Source of the DNA: Citrobacter sp. Marseille-Q6884 | Lineage (GTDB): Bacteria > Pseudomonadota > Gammaproteobacteria > Enterobacterales > Enterobacteriaceae | NCBI RefSeq assembly: GCF_945906775.1 | Contig: NZ_CAMDRE010000002.1 | Location: forward strand, 186,001 to 250,000 | Direction of reading: 5' to 3' | DNA: 64,000 nucleotides | Shown here: positions 53,927 to 63,182 of the stretch, in pieces | How positions within the stretch are numbered: position 1 is the stretch's first letter | Layout: the number at the start of each line of letters is the position of its first letter | Made by a program: the position numbers and the translations under genes | Notes under the pieces: generated by a model | Told to the model about the DNA's origin: nothing | The model's input: the letters and a program-made list of their open reading frames with translations, nothing else | Database searches by the model: none

Positions 53927-55303
53927 CCGGGAGTCCACATTTTTCTTGCGAGGTTTGCGCATTTTTGTGATGGCGCTGACTTCGCTCACCACCACACCAT
54001 CACCAAGGCGGGTTGTTAATGTGTCGCCCGCTTTCACCTGCTTAACCTGTTTCAACACCGCGCCATCGGCGGCGGTGGTCACGCTGTATCCCCGCGCCAG
54101 CGTGGAAAGCGGGCTCACGGCTTCAAGATGCGTCACCGCATTGCCAAAGCGTTCGCGAGTGGCGCTCAGCTGGGTGCGCAGGTTCTCCGCCAGACGATAC
54201 TCCAGTTGCTGAATACGGGTTTGCGTACGGTGAATGCGCGACTGCGGGTTTTGCAGATTCAGACGCTGGACAACACGCTGCTGGCGAGAAACCGCGCGCT
54301 TAAGCTGATTATCCAGCGCAAAGCTCATGCGTTTTTGCAGACGTTCCAGCGCAGTTTGCTGACGCGCCAGACGTAACTGTGGATGCTGCTGTTGTAAACG
54401 ATGATGGATCTGCGTAAAGCGGCGAGTGCGGTTGGCGAGGAAATAATCCATCGCCATTTCCAGCCGCTGCTGACCATTCTGTAGCTGACGCAGCAGTTCC
54501 TGTTGATTACGACTGACCATTTCTGCTGCCGCCGAAGGCGTGGGCGCACGCAAATCCCCGACAAAGTCGGCAATGGTGACGTCAGTTTCGTGGCCCACTG
54601 CACTGACAACCGGGATACGGCTGGCAAAAATCGCCCGGGCTACGCATTCATCGTTAAAGCTCCACAAATCTTCCAGTGAGCCGCCGCCGCGACCGACGAT
54701 TAACACGTCGCATTCGCCGCGCGCGTTTGCCCGTTCAATGGCGCGGACAATTTGTCCTGGCGCATCGTCACCCTGAACGGCTGTAGGGTAGATAATGACG
54801 GGCAATGACGGATCGCGACGCTTTAGCACGTGCAAAATATCATGCAGTGCGGCGCCGGTTTTTGAGGTGATCACCCCTACGCAGTGAGCGGGGGAAGGCA
54901 GAGATTGCTTGTACTGTTGATCGAATAACCCTTCAGCCTGCAGCTTTGCTTTCAGCTGTTCGTACTTCTGCTGAAGCAGGCCTTCACCTGCCGGCTGCAT
55001 ACTTTCAACAATAATCTGGTAGTCGCCGCGCGGCTCGTACAGCGTAATGTTGGCGCGGACCAGCACTTGCTGCCCATGCTGCGGGCGGAACGTAACGCGG
55101 CGGTTGCTGTTGCGGAACATCGCGCAACGCACCTGAGCGGCGTCATCTTTCAGCGTAAAATACCAGTGACCGGAAGAGGGCTGGGTGAAATTCGAGATTT
55201 CTCCGCTAATCCACACCTGCCCCATCTCTTGCTCAAGCAGTAAACGAACCGTCTGATTCAGGCGGCTTACGGTAAAGATTGAGGTGGTTTGAGAGGATAA
55301 CAT
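53918..55303 (-). CDS. xseA: Exodeoxyribonuclease VII large subunit
   Basis: A 461-residue nuclease subunit that, with XseB, degrades single-stranded DNA. It has an N-terminal OB fold (LLEQEMGQVWISGEISNF ... GHWYFTLKD), then the catalytic domain with VGVITSKTGAALHDI near residue 135 and GRGGGSLEDLWSFNDE near residue 215. A long coiled coil rich in Gln and Arg (about 270-400) is followed by ARGYSVTT and a basic C-terminal tail. It is divergent from guaB and convergent with ratA. Confidence 0.97.
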   Translation of the reverse strand: MLSSQTTSIFTVSRLNQTVRLLLEQEMGQVWISGEISNFTQPSSGHWYFTLKDDAAQVRCAMFRNSNRRVTFRPQHGQQVLVRANITLYEPRGDYQIIVESMQPAGEGLLQQKYEQLKAKLQAEGLFDQQYKQSLPSPAHCVGVITSKTGAALHDILHVLKRRDPSLPVIIYPTAVQGDDAPGQIVRAIERANARGECDVLIVGRGGGSLEDLWSFNDECVARAIFASRIPVVSAVGHETDVTIADFVGDLRAPTPSAAAEMVSRNQQELLRQLQNGQQRLEMAMDYFLANRTRRFTQIHHRLQQQHPQLRLARQQTALERLQKRMSFALDNQLKRAVSRQQRVVQRLNLQNPQSRIHRTQTRIQQLEYRLAENLRTQLSATRERFGNAVTHLEAVSPLSTLARGYSVTTAADGAVLKQVKQVKAGDTLTTRLGDGVVVSEVSAITKMRKPRKKNVDSRNG

Positions 55304-55395
55304 GTGAGCGGGATCAAATTCTAAATCAGCAGGTTATTCAATCGATAGTAACCTGCCCACAGGGGAGCGCAAGGTTTTTTTGCAAAAAAGTGTGG

Positions 55396-55421
55396 ATGCA
55401 ATCGGTTACGCTCTGTATAAT
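55396..55421 (+). promoter_or_regulatory. guaBA promoter with PurR operator
   Basis: ATGCAATCGGTTACGC (55396-55411) fits the PurR consensus, ending 4 nt before a perfect -10 TATAAT (55416-55421). In E. coli this promoter is repressed by PurR with hypoxanthine or guanine and also controlled by DnaA, CRP and FIS. A/T tracts upstream (55374-55389) look like an UP element. Confidence 0.87.
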
Positions 55422-55464
55422 GCCACGGCAATATTTATTAACCACTCTGGTCGAGATATTGCCC

Positions 55465-56931
55465 ATGCTACGTATTGCCAAAGAAGCCCTGACGTTTGAC
55501 GACGTTCTCCTCGTTCCCGCTCATTCCACCGTTCTGCCGAATACTGCTGACCTCAGCACGCAGTTGACAAAAACGATTCGCTTGAACATTCCTATGCTCT
55601 CCGCAGCCATGGACACCGTGACGGAAGCGCGCCTTGCTATTGCACTGGCACAGGAAGGCGGCATCGGTTTTATCCACAAAAACATGTCCATTGAACGCCA
55701 GGCGGAAGAAGTTCGCCGTGTGAAAAAACACGAATCCGGCGTCGTTACTGACCCGCAGACCGTTCTGCCAACCACCACCCTGCGCGAAGTGAAAGAATTG
55801 ACTGAGCGTAATGGTTTCGCCGGTTACCCGGTGGTGACAGAAGATAACGAACTGGTCGGTATCATTACCGGTCGTGACGTACGTTTTGTGACTGACCTTA
55901 GCCAGCCGGTTAGCGTATATATGACGCCGAAAGAGCGCCTGGTTACCGTACGTGAAGGCGAAGCGCGTGATGTTGTTCTGGCAAAAATGCACGAAAAACG
56001 CGTTGAGAAAGCGCTGGTGGTTGACGACAGTTTCCACCTGCGTGGCATGATCACTGTAAAAGATTTCCAGAAAGCAGAACGTAAACCTAACGCCTGTAAA
56101 GACGAGCATGGCCGTCTGCGCGTAGGTGCTGCGGTAGGCGCGGGCGCGGGTAACGAAGAGCGCGTTGATGCGCTGGTTGCGGCGGGCGTTGACGTGCTGC
56201 TGATTGACTCCTCTCACGGTCACTCTGAAGGCGTTTTGCAACGCATTCGTGAAACCCGTGCAAAATACCCGGATCTGCAAATTATCGGCGGTAACGTTGC
56301 AACGGGCGCTGGCGCACGTGCGCTGGCGGAAGCCGGTTGCAGCGCGGTTAAAGTGGGTATCGGCCCAGGCTCCATCTGTACGACCCGTATCGTCACTGGC
56401 GTAGGGGTTCCGCAGATCACTGCCGTTTCCGACGCGGTTGAAGCGCTGGAAGGCACCGGTATTCCGGTTATCGCTGACGGTGGTATTCGTTTCTCCGGCG
56501 ATATCGCTAAAGCCATCGCGGCGGGTGCCGCTGCTGTCATGGTAGGTTCCATGCTGGCGGGTACTGAAGAATCCCCGGGTGAAATCGAACTGTACCAGGG
56601 TCGTTCTTACAAATCCTACCGTGGTATGGGTTCCCTGGGCGCGATGTCCAAAGGTTCTTCCGACCGTTACTTCCAGAGCGATAACGCCGCTGACAAACTG
56701 GTCCCGGAAGGTATCGAAGGTCGCGTGGCTTATAAAGGTCGCCTGAAAGAGATTATTCACCAACAGATGGGCGGCCTGCGCTCCTGTATGGGTCTGACCG
56801 GCTGTGGTACTATCGACGCGCTGCGTACTCAAGCGGAATTTGTACGTATCAGCGGTGCGGGTATTCAGGAAAGCCACGTTCACGACGTGACCATCACCAA
56901 AGAATCCCCGAACTACCGTCTGGGTTCCTGA
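55465..56931 (+). CDS. guaB: Inosine-5'-monophosphate dehydrogenase
   Basis: A 488-residue enzyme that oxidises IMP to XMP with NAD+, the committed step to guanine nucleotides. The catalytic cysteine is in GPGSICTTRIV near residue 305. Two CBS domains interrupt the barrel (residues about 95-205). The mobile flap includes MGSLGAMSKGSSDRYFQ. The start at MLRIAKEALTFDDV gives the E. coli length; the frame remains open far upstream but overlaps xseA and the promoter. It is co-transcribed with guaA. Confidence 0.98.
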   Translation: MLRIAKEALTFDDVLLVPAHSTVLPNTADLSTQLTKTIRLNIPMLSAAMDTVTEARLAIALAQEGGIGFIHKNMSIERQAEEVRRVKKHESGVVTDPQTVLPTTTLREVKELTERNGFAGYPVVTEDNELVGIITGRDVRFVTDLSQPVSVYMTPKERLVTVREGEARDVVLAKMHEKRVEKALVVDDSFHLRGMITVKDFQKAERKPNACKDEHGRLRVGAAVGAGAGNEERVDALVAAGVDVLLIDSSHGHSEGVLQRIRETRAKYPDLQIIGGNVATGAGARALAEAGCSAVKVGIGPGSICTTRIVTGVGVPQITAVSDAVEALEGTGIPVIADGGIRFSGDIAKAIAAGAAAVMVGSMLAGTEESPGEIELYQGRSYKSYRGMGSLGAMSKGSSDRYFQSDNAADKLVPEGIEGRVAYKGRLKEIIHQQMGGLRSCMGLTGCGTIDALRTQAEFVRISGAGIQESHVHDVTITKESPNYRLGS

Positions 56932-56938
56932 TTTTCTT

Positions 56939-56959
56939 CGCCCGACTCTGCGTCGGGCG
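56939..56959 (+). other. Stem-loop between guaB and guaA
   Basis: CGCCCGAC/GTCGGGCG with a 5-nt loop, 8 nt after guaB, followed by ATTTATTTACC. No real T-run, so it is more likely a stability or partial-attenuation hairpin inside the operon. Confidence 0.6.
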
Positions 56960-56999
56960 ATTTATTTACCCTGTTTCACTTGCCTCGGAACAATCGTCA

Positions 57000-58577
57000 A
57001 TGACAGACAATATTCACAAGCATCGCATTCTTATCCTTGATTTCGGATCGCAGTACACTCAACTGGTTGCACGTCGCGTGCGTGAGCTGGGCGTGTATTG
57101 CGAACTGTGGGCATGGGATGTTACTGAAGCACAAATTCGCGAATTTAATCCTAGCGGCATCATTCTTTCCGGTGGTCCGGAAAGCACCACTGAAGAAAAC
57201 AGCCCGCGCGCACCGCAATACGTGTTTGAAGCCGGTGTTCCGGTATTCGGCGTTTGCTATGGCATGCAGACCATGGCAATGCAGCTGGGCGGTCACGTAG
57301 AAGGTTCAAATGAGCGTGAGTTCGGTTACGCGCAGGTTGAAGTTCTGACCGACAGCGCGCTGGTTCGCGGCATTGAAGACTCGCTGACAGCAGACGGTAA
57401 ACCGCTGCTGGATGTGTGGATGAGCCACGGTGATAAAGTGACAGCAATCCCGTCTGACTTTGTTACCGTAGCCAGCACCGAAAGCTGCCCGTTTGCCATT
57501 ATGGCGAACGAAGAGAAACGCTTCTACGGCGTACAGTTCCACCCGGAAGTGACGCACACCCGTCAGGGGATGCGCATGCTGGAACGTTTTGTACGTGATA
57601 TCTGCCAGTGTGAAGCCCTGTGGACGCCGGCAAAAATCATCGACGACGCGGTTGCGCGTATTCGTGAGCAGGTTGGCAACGATAAAGTGATCCTCGGCCT
57701 GTCTGGTGGCGTTGACTCTTCTGTTACCGCCATGCTGCTGCACCGTGCTATCGGTAAAAACCTGACCTGCGTATTTGTTGATAACGGCCTGCTGCGTCTG
57801 AACGAAGCTGAGCAGGTGATGGATATGTTCGGTGACCACTTCGGTCTGAACATCGTTCACGTTCCGGCGGAAGAACGCTTCCTGACCGCGCTGAAAGGTG
57901 AGAACGATCCAGAAGCAAAACGTAAGATCATCGGTCGCGTATTCGTTGAAGTGTTCGATGAAGAAGCGCTGAAGCTGGAAGATGTGAAATGGCTGGCGCA
58001 GGGTACTATCTATCCTGACGTTATCGAATCTGCCGCGTCTGCGACCGGTAAAGCACACGTCATCAAATCTCACCACAACGTGGGCGGTTTGCCGAAAGAG
58101 ATGAAGATGGGTCTGGTTGAGCCGCTGAAAGAGCTGTTCAAAGACGAAGTGCGTAAAATCGGTCTGGAGCTGGGTCTGCCGTATGACATGTTGTACCGTC
58201 ATCCGTTCCCGGGTCCAGGTCTGGGCGTGCGTGTACTGGGTGAAGTGAAGAAAGAGTACTGCGACCTGCTGCGTCGTGCGGATGCTATCTTCATTGAAGA
58301 GCTGCACAAAGCTGACCTGTACAACAAAGTGAGCCAGGCGTTCACCGTGTTCCTGCCGGTTCGTTCTGTTGGCGTGATGGGCGATGGCCGTAAGTACGAC
58401 TGGGTTGTTTCCCTGCGTGCTGTTGAAACCATCGATTTCATGACCGCACACTGGGCGCATCTGCCGTACGATTTCCTCGGCCGTATATCCAACCGTATTA
58501 TCAACGAAGTGAACGGTATTTCCCGCGTGGTGTATGACATCAGCGGCAAACCGCCAGCAACGATTGAGTGGGAATAA
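57000..58577 (+). CDS. guaA: GMP synthase (glutamine-hydrolysing)
   Basis: A 525-residue enzyme that aminates XMP to GMP. The class I amidotransferase domain has the nucleophile in GVCYGMQTM near residue 86 and the His/Glu pair in FHPEVTHT near residues 181-183. The ATP pyrophosphatase domain has the PP-loop LSGGVDSSVTA near residue 235. The C-terminal dimerisation domain ends NGISRVVYDISGKPPATIEWE (its last residues reach the stop). It follows guaB by 68 nt and is closed by a terminator. Confidence 0.98.
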   Translation: MTDNIHKHRILILDFGSQYTQLVARRVRELGVYCELWAWDVTEAQIREFNPSGIILSGGPESTTEENSPRAPQYVFEAGVPVFGVCYGMQTMAMQLGGHVEGSNEREFGYAQVEVLTDSALVRGIEDSLTADGKPLLDVWMSHGDKVTAIPSDFVTVASTESCPFAIMANEEKRFYGVQFHPEVTHTRQGMRMLERFVRDICQCEALWTPAKIIDDAVARIREQVGNDKVILGLSGGVDSSVTAMLLHRAIGKNLTCVFVDNGLLRLNEAEQVMDMFGDHFGLNIVHVPAEERFLTALKGENDPEAKRKIIGRVFVEVFDEEALKLEDVKWLAQGTIYPDVIESAASATGKAHVIKSHHNVGGLPKEMKMGLVEPLKELFKDEVRKIGLELGLPYDMLYRHPFPGPGLGVRVLGEVKKEYCDLLRRADAIFIEELHKADLYNKVSQAFTVFLPVRSVGVMGDGRKYDWVVSLRAVETIDFMTAHWAHLPYDFLGRISNRIINEVNGISRVVYDISGKPPATIEWE

Positions 58578-58620
58578 TCATCCCCGCTTTGACCTGAATC
58601 TGAACAGGTAATACGCGCAA

Positions 58621-58650
58621 AAGCCCTCTGTTTTTACAGGGGGCTTTTTA
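58621..58650 (+). terminator. guaA terminator
   Basis: AAGCCCTCTG pairs with CAGGGGGCTT over 10 bp with one G-U, and a TTTTTA loop; a T-run follows. Confidence 0.92.
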
Positions 58651-58841
58651 CTGTCTGCTGTTCCTGATTATCGCCGTAATATCAGCAAGATAAGGAAAAA
58701 TAAGAATAAGATTCATCATAGCGGCAAGCACAGCATTACGCAGGACGCAGGTGTGAATGTGTTGGGCTGAAAAGGCGTTAACAAAAGATGTGTTCAGGCG
58801 GTAATACACCGCCAGTTTCTCGTGAGGTCGGTCAATAAAGG

Positions 58842-59033
58842 TTAGCGCTGAGCAGGCGTTTCTACGGAGAGTGTGGACTGTTGCGCTTCTTTTTTGTCCT
58901 GATGATGATGCCACGCACCGATGGCGGAGTAGACAAAGCGACCGAAGAAGAAGAGAAAACTGATAAGCAATATGATACGGATCATGCGACTGTTAAATCG
59001 ATGTCGTTTTCGCATACTGGTGGCCTGACTCAC
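58842..59033 (-). CDS. yfgG: Small membrane protein YfgG (nickel/cobalt stress)
   Basis: A 63-residue protein with one TM segment (IRIILLISFLFFFGRFVYSA) after a basic N-terminus (MRKRHRFNSR), then a His-containing tail (AWHHHQDKKE). It matches E. coli YfgG, which has been linked to survival under nickel and cobalt stress. The start is the GTG of V-SQATSM, 6 nt behind AAGGA, giving the E. coli length; an ATG 15 nt upstream overlaps that ribosome-binding site. It is divergent from pdeF. Confidence 0.88.
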   Translation of the reverse strand: MSQATSMRKRHRFNSRMIRIILLISFLFFFGRFVYSAIGAWHHHQDKKEAQQSTLSVETPAQR

Positions 59034-59386
59034 AAAAGGTTCCTTCACGTGTACCCAACGAGATGGGCGATACTTACATTAAGGCATACTGTGAGAGAAT
59101 GGTCAATTCATCGTTATGTAAAAAAGCTTCAACTGTTTTATCTTTTTATGTTATGGAAATTAATTTTATTATTTGCATTAATAATGAATTAACGATAATG
59201 AAAAAGAAAAAAAGTAATAAATGATTAATGGGGGGTATTTTTTTTGATATATATCAAACGTCACCCTCAAGTGACCACTAGAATTGGTACGTCATTGTGA
59301 TGTATCCGCGCATCATTGTTTTAAAGTCTGGTGGGACACCCGGCTGAAAGCTCCCTTCAGGATGTGAGGGATTCGACTGAGCATCT
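59034..59386. promoter_or_regulatory. AT-rich yfgG-pdeF divergent spacer
   Basis: A spacer of 353 nt without a gene. It is very AT-rich from about 59110 to 59260 and contains the FNR-type site listed separately. The yfgG promoter must also lie here, but no clear hexamers were assigned. Confidence 0.4.
59243..59284 (+). promoter_or_regulatory. FNR-type site and class II promoter of pdeF
   Basis: TTGATATATATCAA (59244-59257) is a perfect TTGAT-N4-ATCAA FNR consensus, inside a 16-bp perfect palindrome (59243-59258). TAGAAT at 59279-59284 is a good -10. A start near 59291 would put the FNR centre at about -41, the standard class II activation geometry. The pdeF leader would be about 95 nt. Confidence 0.78.
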
Positions 59387-61657
59387 ATGAAACTCAATAA
59401 AAATTATATTCGTATTAGAGATAAATGGTGGGCATTACCTCTCATCTTACCTTCATTGTTGTTGCCAATATTGAGCACGGCAACGACCTACGCACATATT
59501 AGTACTGGCAGTATTATTCTTTTTTATCTGCCTTTAGCACTGATGATTAGCCTGATGCTGTTTTTTGGCTTAGCCGCATTGCCGGGAATTATCGTGGCAA
59601 TTTTCTGCTATAAATATCCGCAAGTGGGGCTATCAGAAACGCTCTCAATTATTGCGCACTTTATAGTTACAATCGTGCTTAGTTGGGGAGGGTATCGGGT
59701 ATTTGCGCCACGTCGCAGCAACGTTGCCCATGGAGACTCGCACCTGATGTTCCAGCGCATGTTCTGGCAGGTGTTCTGTCCGGCGACGTTATTCCTGATC
59801 CTCTTTCAATTTGCGGCGTTTGTTGGGGTATACGAAAGTAAATCCGGCATGATGGGTGTAATGCCTTTAAATATTACGACACTCATTAACTATCAGGCAT
59901 TACTGGTGGGGAATCTCATTGGTGTGCCACTGTGTTATTTCATTATTCGAACTCTCCGTAATCCCTTGCATTTACGCGGTTATTTTTCGCAATTAAAACT
60001 ACAATTTGATAAGAAGGTAACAAAAAAAGAGCTCGCTATCTGGTTGATAATATTGACCGCACTAATGGTATTGCTGTGTATGCCATTAAGTGAGGATAGC
60101 TCCATATTTAGCACGAATTACACCTTGTCGCTCTTATTGCCGGTTATGTTGTGGGGGGCAATGCGCTACGGGTATAGATTTATTTCGTTAATATGGGCAG
60201 TCATACTTATTACGGCAATTCATCATTATCAGCGCTATATGCCCTGGTATTCGGGCTACGATACGCAGCTTGCGATCACCTCTTCAAGTTACCTGGTTTT
60301 CTCCTTCATCGTGAGTTACATGGCCGTGCTGGCCACGCGCCAGCGAATTGTGAGCGCCCGTGTCCGCCGCCTGGCTTATCTGGATCCTGTCGTACATATT
60401 CCTAATTTACGCTCTTTAAATCGGGCGTTAAAAAGTACCCCGTGGTCAGCGCTCTGTTATTTGCGCGTGCCGGGGTTAGAGTTACTCGGAAAAAATTACG
60501 GCGTCATGCTAAGGATCCAGTACAAGCAGAAACTGTCTCACTGGATTACGGAAAAACTGGCGTCGGATGAGTGTGTCTACCAGATGTCCGGGCACGACCT
60601 CGTGTTACGCCTGACGACCGAATCGCACCAGCAACGCATTGAGGCGCTGGATAAGCACATTAAGCAATTTCGCTTTATCTGGGATGGTATGACGTTGCAG
60701 CCGCAGGTCGGCGTGAGCTACTGCTATGTACGCTCTCCGGTCAGCCATATCTACCTGCTGTTGGGTGAGCTGAGTACAATTGCCGATCTCTCTCTGGCGA
60801 CCAATGCGCCCGAAAATTTGCAACGACGCGGCGCCATGCACCTGCAGCGAGACCTGAAAGATAAAGTCGCCATGATGAATCGACTTCAGCAAGCGCTGGA
60901 ACACGATCATTTCTTCCTGATGGCACAACCGATCTTTGGCGTACGTGGGGATGCGTATCATGAAATCCTGCTACGGCTAAAGGGGGAGGAGGGGGAGACC
61001 ATTGCGCCTGATTGTTTTTTGCCTGTCGCGCATGAGTTTGGATTGTCATCCAGCATCGATCTTTGGGTGATTGAGCATACGCTGAAATTTATGGCTCAGA
61101 ATCGGGAAAGCATGCCAGCCCGTCGCTTTGCTATCAATTTGTCACCGACGTCCGTGTGTCGTGCCCGACTCCCGACCGATATCGCTCAATTGCTGGCGAA
61201 GTATCAGATTGAAGCGTGGCAACTGGTGTTTGAGGTGACGGAGAGTAACGCATTAACCAATGCAGAGCAGGCTCAGGCAACGTTGTTGCAGTTGCAGGTA
61301 TTGGGCTGTCAGATAGCGATTGATGATTTTGGTACCGGCTACGCCAGCTATGCGCGGCTGAAAAACGTCAATGCCGATATTCTGAAGATCGACGGTAGCT
61401 TTATCCGCAATATGGTATCGAATAGCCTCGACTACCAAATTGTGGCGTCGATTTGCCATTTGGCGCGCATGAAGAAAATGCGAGTGGTTGCAGAGTACGT
61501 CGAAAGTGAAGAAATACGCAGTGCGGTCGTTTCGCTGGGTATTGATTATATGCAGGGGTATTTGATTGGCAAACCGCAGCCGTTGGATGCGATCCTGGAA
61601 GAACAGGCGCCAGACGTGCTGGCACCTGTCGAAAACTCACGCGGCGATATCGGGTGA
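59387..61657 (+). CDS. pdeF: Cyclic-di-GMP phosphodiesterase PdeF (YfgF)
   Basis: A 756-residue inner-membrane protein with eight or so TM segments of MASE1 type (residues about 15-320), a degenerate GGDEF domain (SGHDLV near residue 400 in place of GGDEF) and a C-terminal EAL domain. EAL residues look intact: EILLRLKGE near residue 528, IDDFGTGYASYARL near residue 645, KIDGSFI and AEYVESEE. It should hydrolyse c-di-GMP and not make it. In E. coli, YfgF is tied to anaerobic growth and peroxide resistance, in line with the FNR-type site upstream. The 3' end overlaps ppx by 21 nt (convergent). Confidence 0.94.
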   Translation: MKLNKNYIRIRDKWWALPLILPSLLLPILSTATTYAHISTGSIILFYLPLALMISLMLFFGLAALPGIIVAIFCYKYPQVGLSETLSIIAHFIVTIVLSWGGYRVFAPRRSNVAHGDSHLMFQRMFWQVFCPATLFLILFQFAAFVGVYESKSGMMGVMPLNITTLINYQALLVGNLIGVPLCYFIIRTLRNPLHLRGYFSQLKLQFDKKVTKKELAIWLIILTALMVLLCMPLSEDSSIFSTNYTLSLLLPVMLWGAMRYGYRFISLIWAVILITAIHHYQRYMPWYSGYDTQLAITSSSYLVFSFIVSYMAVLATRQRIVSARVRRLAYLDPVVHIPNLRSLNRALKSTPWSALCYLRVPGLELLGKNYGVMLRIQYKQKLSHWITEKLASDECVYQMSGHDLVLRLTTESHQQRIEALDKHIKQFRFIWDGMTLQPQVGVSYCYVRSPVSHIYLLLGELSTIADLSLATNAPENLQRRGAMHLQRDLKDKVAMMNRLQQALEHDHFFLMAQPIFGVRGDAYHEILLRLKGEEGETIAPDCFLPVAHEFGLSSSIDLWVIEHTLKFMAQNRESMPARRFAINLSPTSVCRARLPTDIAQLLAKYQIEAWQLVFEVTESNALTNAEQAQATLLQLQVLGCQIAIDDFGTGYASYARLKNVNADILKIDGSFIRNMVSNSLDYQIVASICHLARMKKMRVVAEYVESEEIRSAVVSLGIDYMQGYLIGKPQPLDAILEEQAPDVLAPVENSRGDIG

Positions 61658-63178
61658 GCTCTCTTCTTCAATTTTGAGTCGCCATCCTGTAACGGCTTCC
61701 CAGTACTGCTGTTCTTTTTCCAGATCGAGCAACACCAGGGCGTTTTGGCTGAACCAGTCGTGCGGGAAACGCAATGTCCAGTGATTGTCGTCGGTTATCA
61801 GCGTCAGCGTTGGCGGCGTTGTCGTCGCCTGACGCTGATTATTCAGCAATACCCCCAGCCGGAGCAGCTGGATTAACGGCAGGAACTGTTTTTTCTTGAA
61901 CAGGGTGAAACGCGGGAGGTCGTCCAGCTTCACGGCTTTACGGTGATAGCGAACTAACGTCGCCATCATCAACTGCTGCTCCTGGTTGAACCCCGGCAGG
62001 TCGCTGTTTTGCAGAATATAAGCCGAGTGGCGGTGCAGGGCGCTGTGGTTAATGTTTAACCCAACTTCGTGCAGCATTGCCGCCCAGCGGAGTAGCGCTT
62101 CCAGTTGCGGATTCGCCAGTTTTGGCTGCTGAGCGTGCCACTGTTCATACATCTGCATGGTCGTTTCCAGTACGCGTCGAGCCTGTTCACTGTCGATGTT
62201 GTACTGGTTCGCCAGGCTACTGGCGGTACGGCTGCGCACATCCTGGTGGCGAAAACGACCTTCCATTTCATACAGTACGCCTTCACGCAGTGCGCCATCG
62301 GAAAGCCGAAGCTCACGGATAGCCAGCGCATCAAAAACGCCGCACAGAATAGCCAGACCCGGCACAAAAACCGCTTTTCGTTCTTCAGACAACCCCGGCA
62401 AACTGAGCGCCTCAAAGGAGTTGTGTTTCAGGACTTCACTGGTCAGCTTGTCCAGACGTTCAGGGGTGATAAAACCATCTTTCTCGCCCATCTCCAGCAG
62501 TACTTCGTGCGCCGCCTTAATGGTGCCTGAGGCGCCCAGCGCGACGTTCCAGCCCTGAATGCGAAACTGCCAGGTCAATGTCTCCAGTTTTTGCGCTGCC
62601 GCCATACGGGCGCGCTGGAAATTTTCCCGGCTAATTGTGCCGCCAGGGAAATACATCTGAGCAAAGCTGACACAGCCCATACGGCGGCTTTCGACCAGTT
62701 TGGGCTCGAAATCTTCCCCGATCACCAGCTCCGTCGATCCACCGCCGATGTCGATGACCAGTTTGCGACCTTTCTCTGGCTGTGTATGTTCCACGCCCAT
62801 AAAAATCAGTCGGGCTTCTTCGTTGCCGGAAATAATTTCAATCGGATAAGGAATGACCTTTTCTGCCCGCTTGAGAAAATCCGTCGCGTTCAGTGCCTGA
62901 CGCAAGGTATGGGTTCCCACAATACATACGCTTGATGGAGGGAAACCCTGCAGACGTTCTGCGAACAATGACAAACAGCTTAATCCGCGTTCCATTGCCT
63001 CTTCGCTCAGCTTGTTGTCTTCGCCGAGGCCGTCCGCCAGATGTACGCGTTGTTTCAGCCGTCCGATAATTTGCATCGCGCCATCAACCACGCGGGCAAT
63101 GACCATATGAAAACTATTTGATCCAAGATCGACCGCAGCGAACTCCTGCGGTCGTGGTGACTTGTCGTGTATTGGCAT
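61637..63178 (-). CDS. ppx: Exopolyphosphatase Ppx
   Basis: A 513-residue enzyme that removes terminal phosphates from long polyphosphate and is related to GppA. The ASKHA-fold phosphate motifs AAVDLGSNSFHMVIARV near residue 15 and VIDIGGGSTELVIGE near residue 145 are present. The C-terminal half has an HD-type helical region (LHEVGLNINHSALHRHSAYIL). The start at MPIHDKSPRP gives the E. coli length; a frame opening to 63256 overlaps ppk. It begins 4 nt after the ppk stop codon with no strong ribosome site, suggesting translational coupling in a ppk-ppx operon. Confidence 0.97.
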   Translation of the reverse strand: MPIHDKSPRPQEFAAVDLGSNSFHMVIARVVDGAMQIIGRLKQRVHLADGLGEDNKLSEEAMERGLSCLSLFAERLQGFPPSSVCIVGTHTLRQALNATDFLKRAEKVIPYPIEIISGNEEARLIFMGVEHTQPEKGRKLVIDIGGGSTELVIGEDFEPKLVESRRMGCVSFAQMYFPGGTISRENFQRARMAAAQKLETLTWQFRIQGWNVALGASGTIKAAHEVLLEMGEKDGFITPERLDKLTSEVLKHNSFEALSLPGLSEERKAVFVPGLAILCGVFDALAIRELRLSDGALREGVLYEMEGRFRHQDVRSRTASSLANQYNIDSEQARRVLETTMQMYEQWHAQQPKLANPQLEALLRWAAMLHEVGLNINHSALHRHSAYILQNSDLPGFNQEQQLMMATLVRYHRKAVKLDDLPRFTLFKKKQFLPLIQLLRLGVLLNNQRQATTTPPTLTLITDDNHWTLRFPHDWFSQNALVLLDLEKEQQYWEAVTGWRLKIEEESSPDIAA

Positions 63179-63182
63179 AGCG

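Noticed and set aside
55468..56883. 471-codon open frame antisense to guaB
   Set aside because: It mirrors guaB codon positions (strong GC bias in a highly expressed gene), has no ribosome-binding site, and its translation shows no domain; guaB is certain on the other strand.
57306..58460. 384-codon open frame antisense to guaA
   Set aside because: Same artefact of codon bias opposite a well-identified gene.
58648..58914. 88-codon minus-strand frame downstream of yfgG
   Set aside because: It begins inside yfgG in another frame and runs into the guaA terminator. It contains one hydrophobic patch but no ribosome site, so it was not called.
59388..61657. PdeF as a diguanylate cyclase
   Set aside because: The GGDEF signature is degenerate (SGHDL), while the EAL residues are intact.
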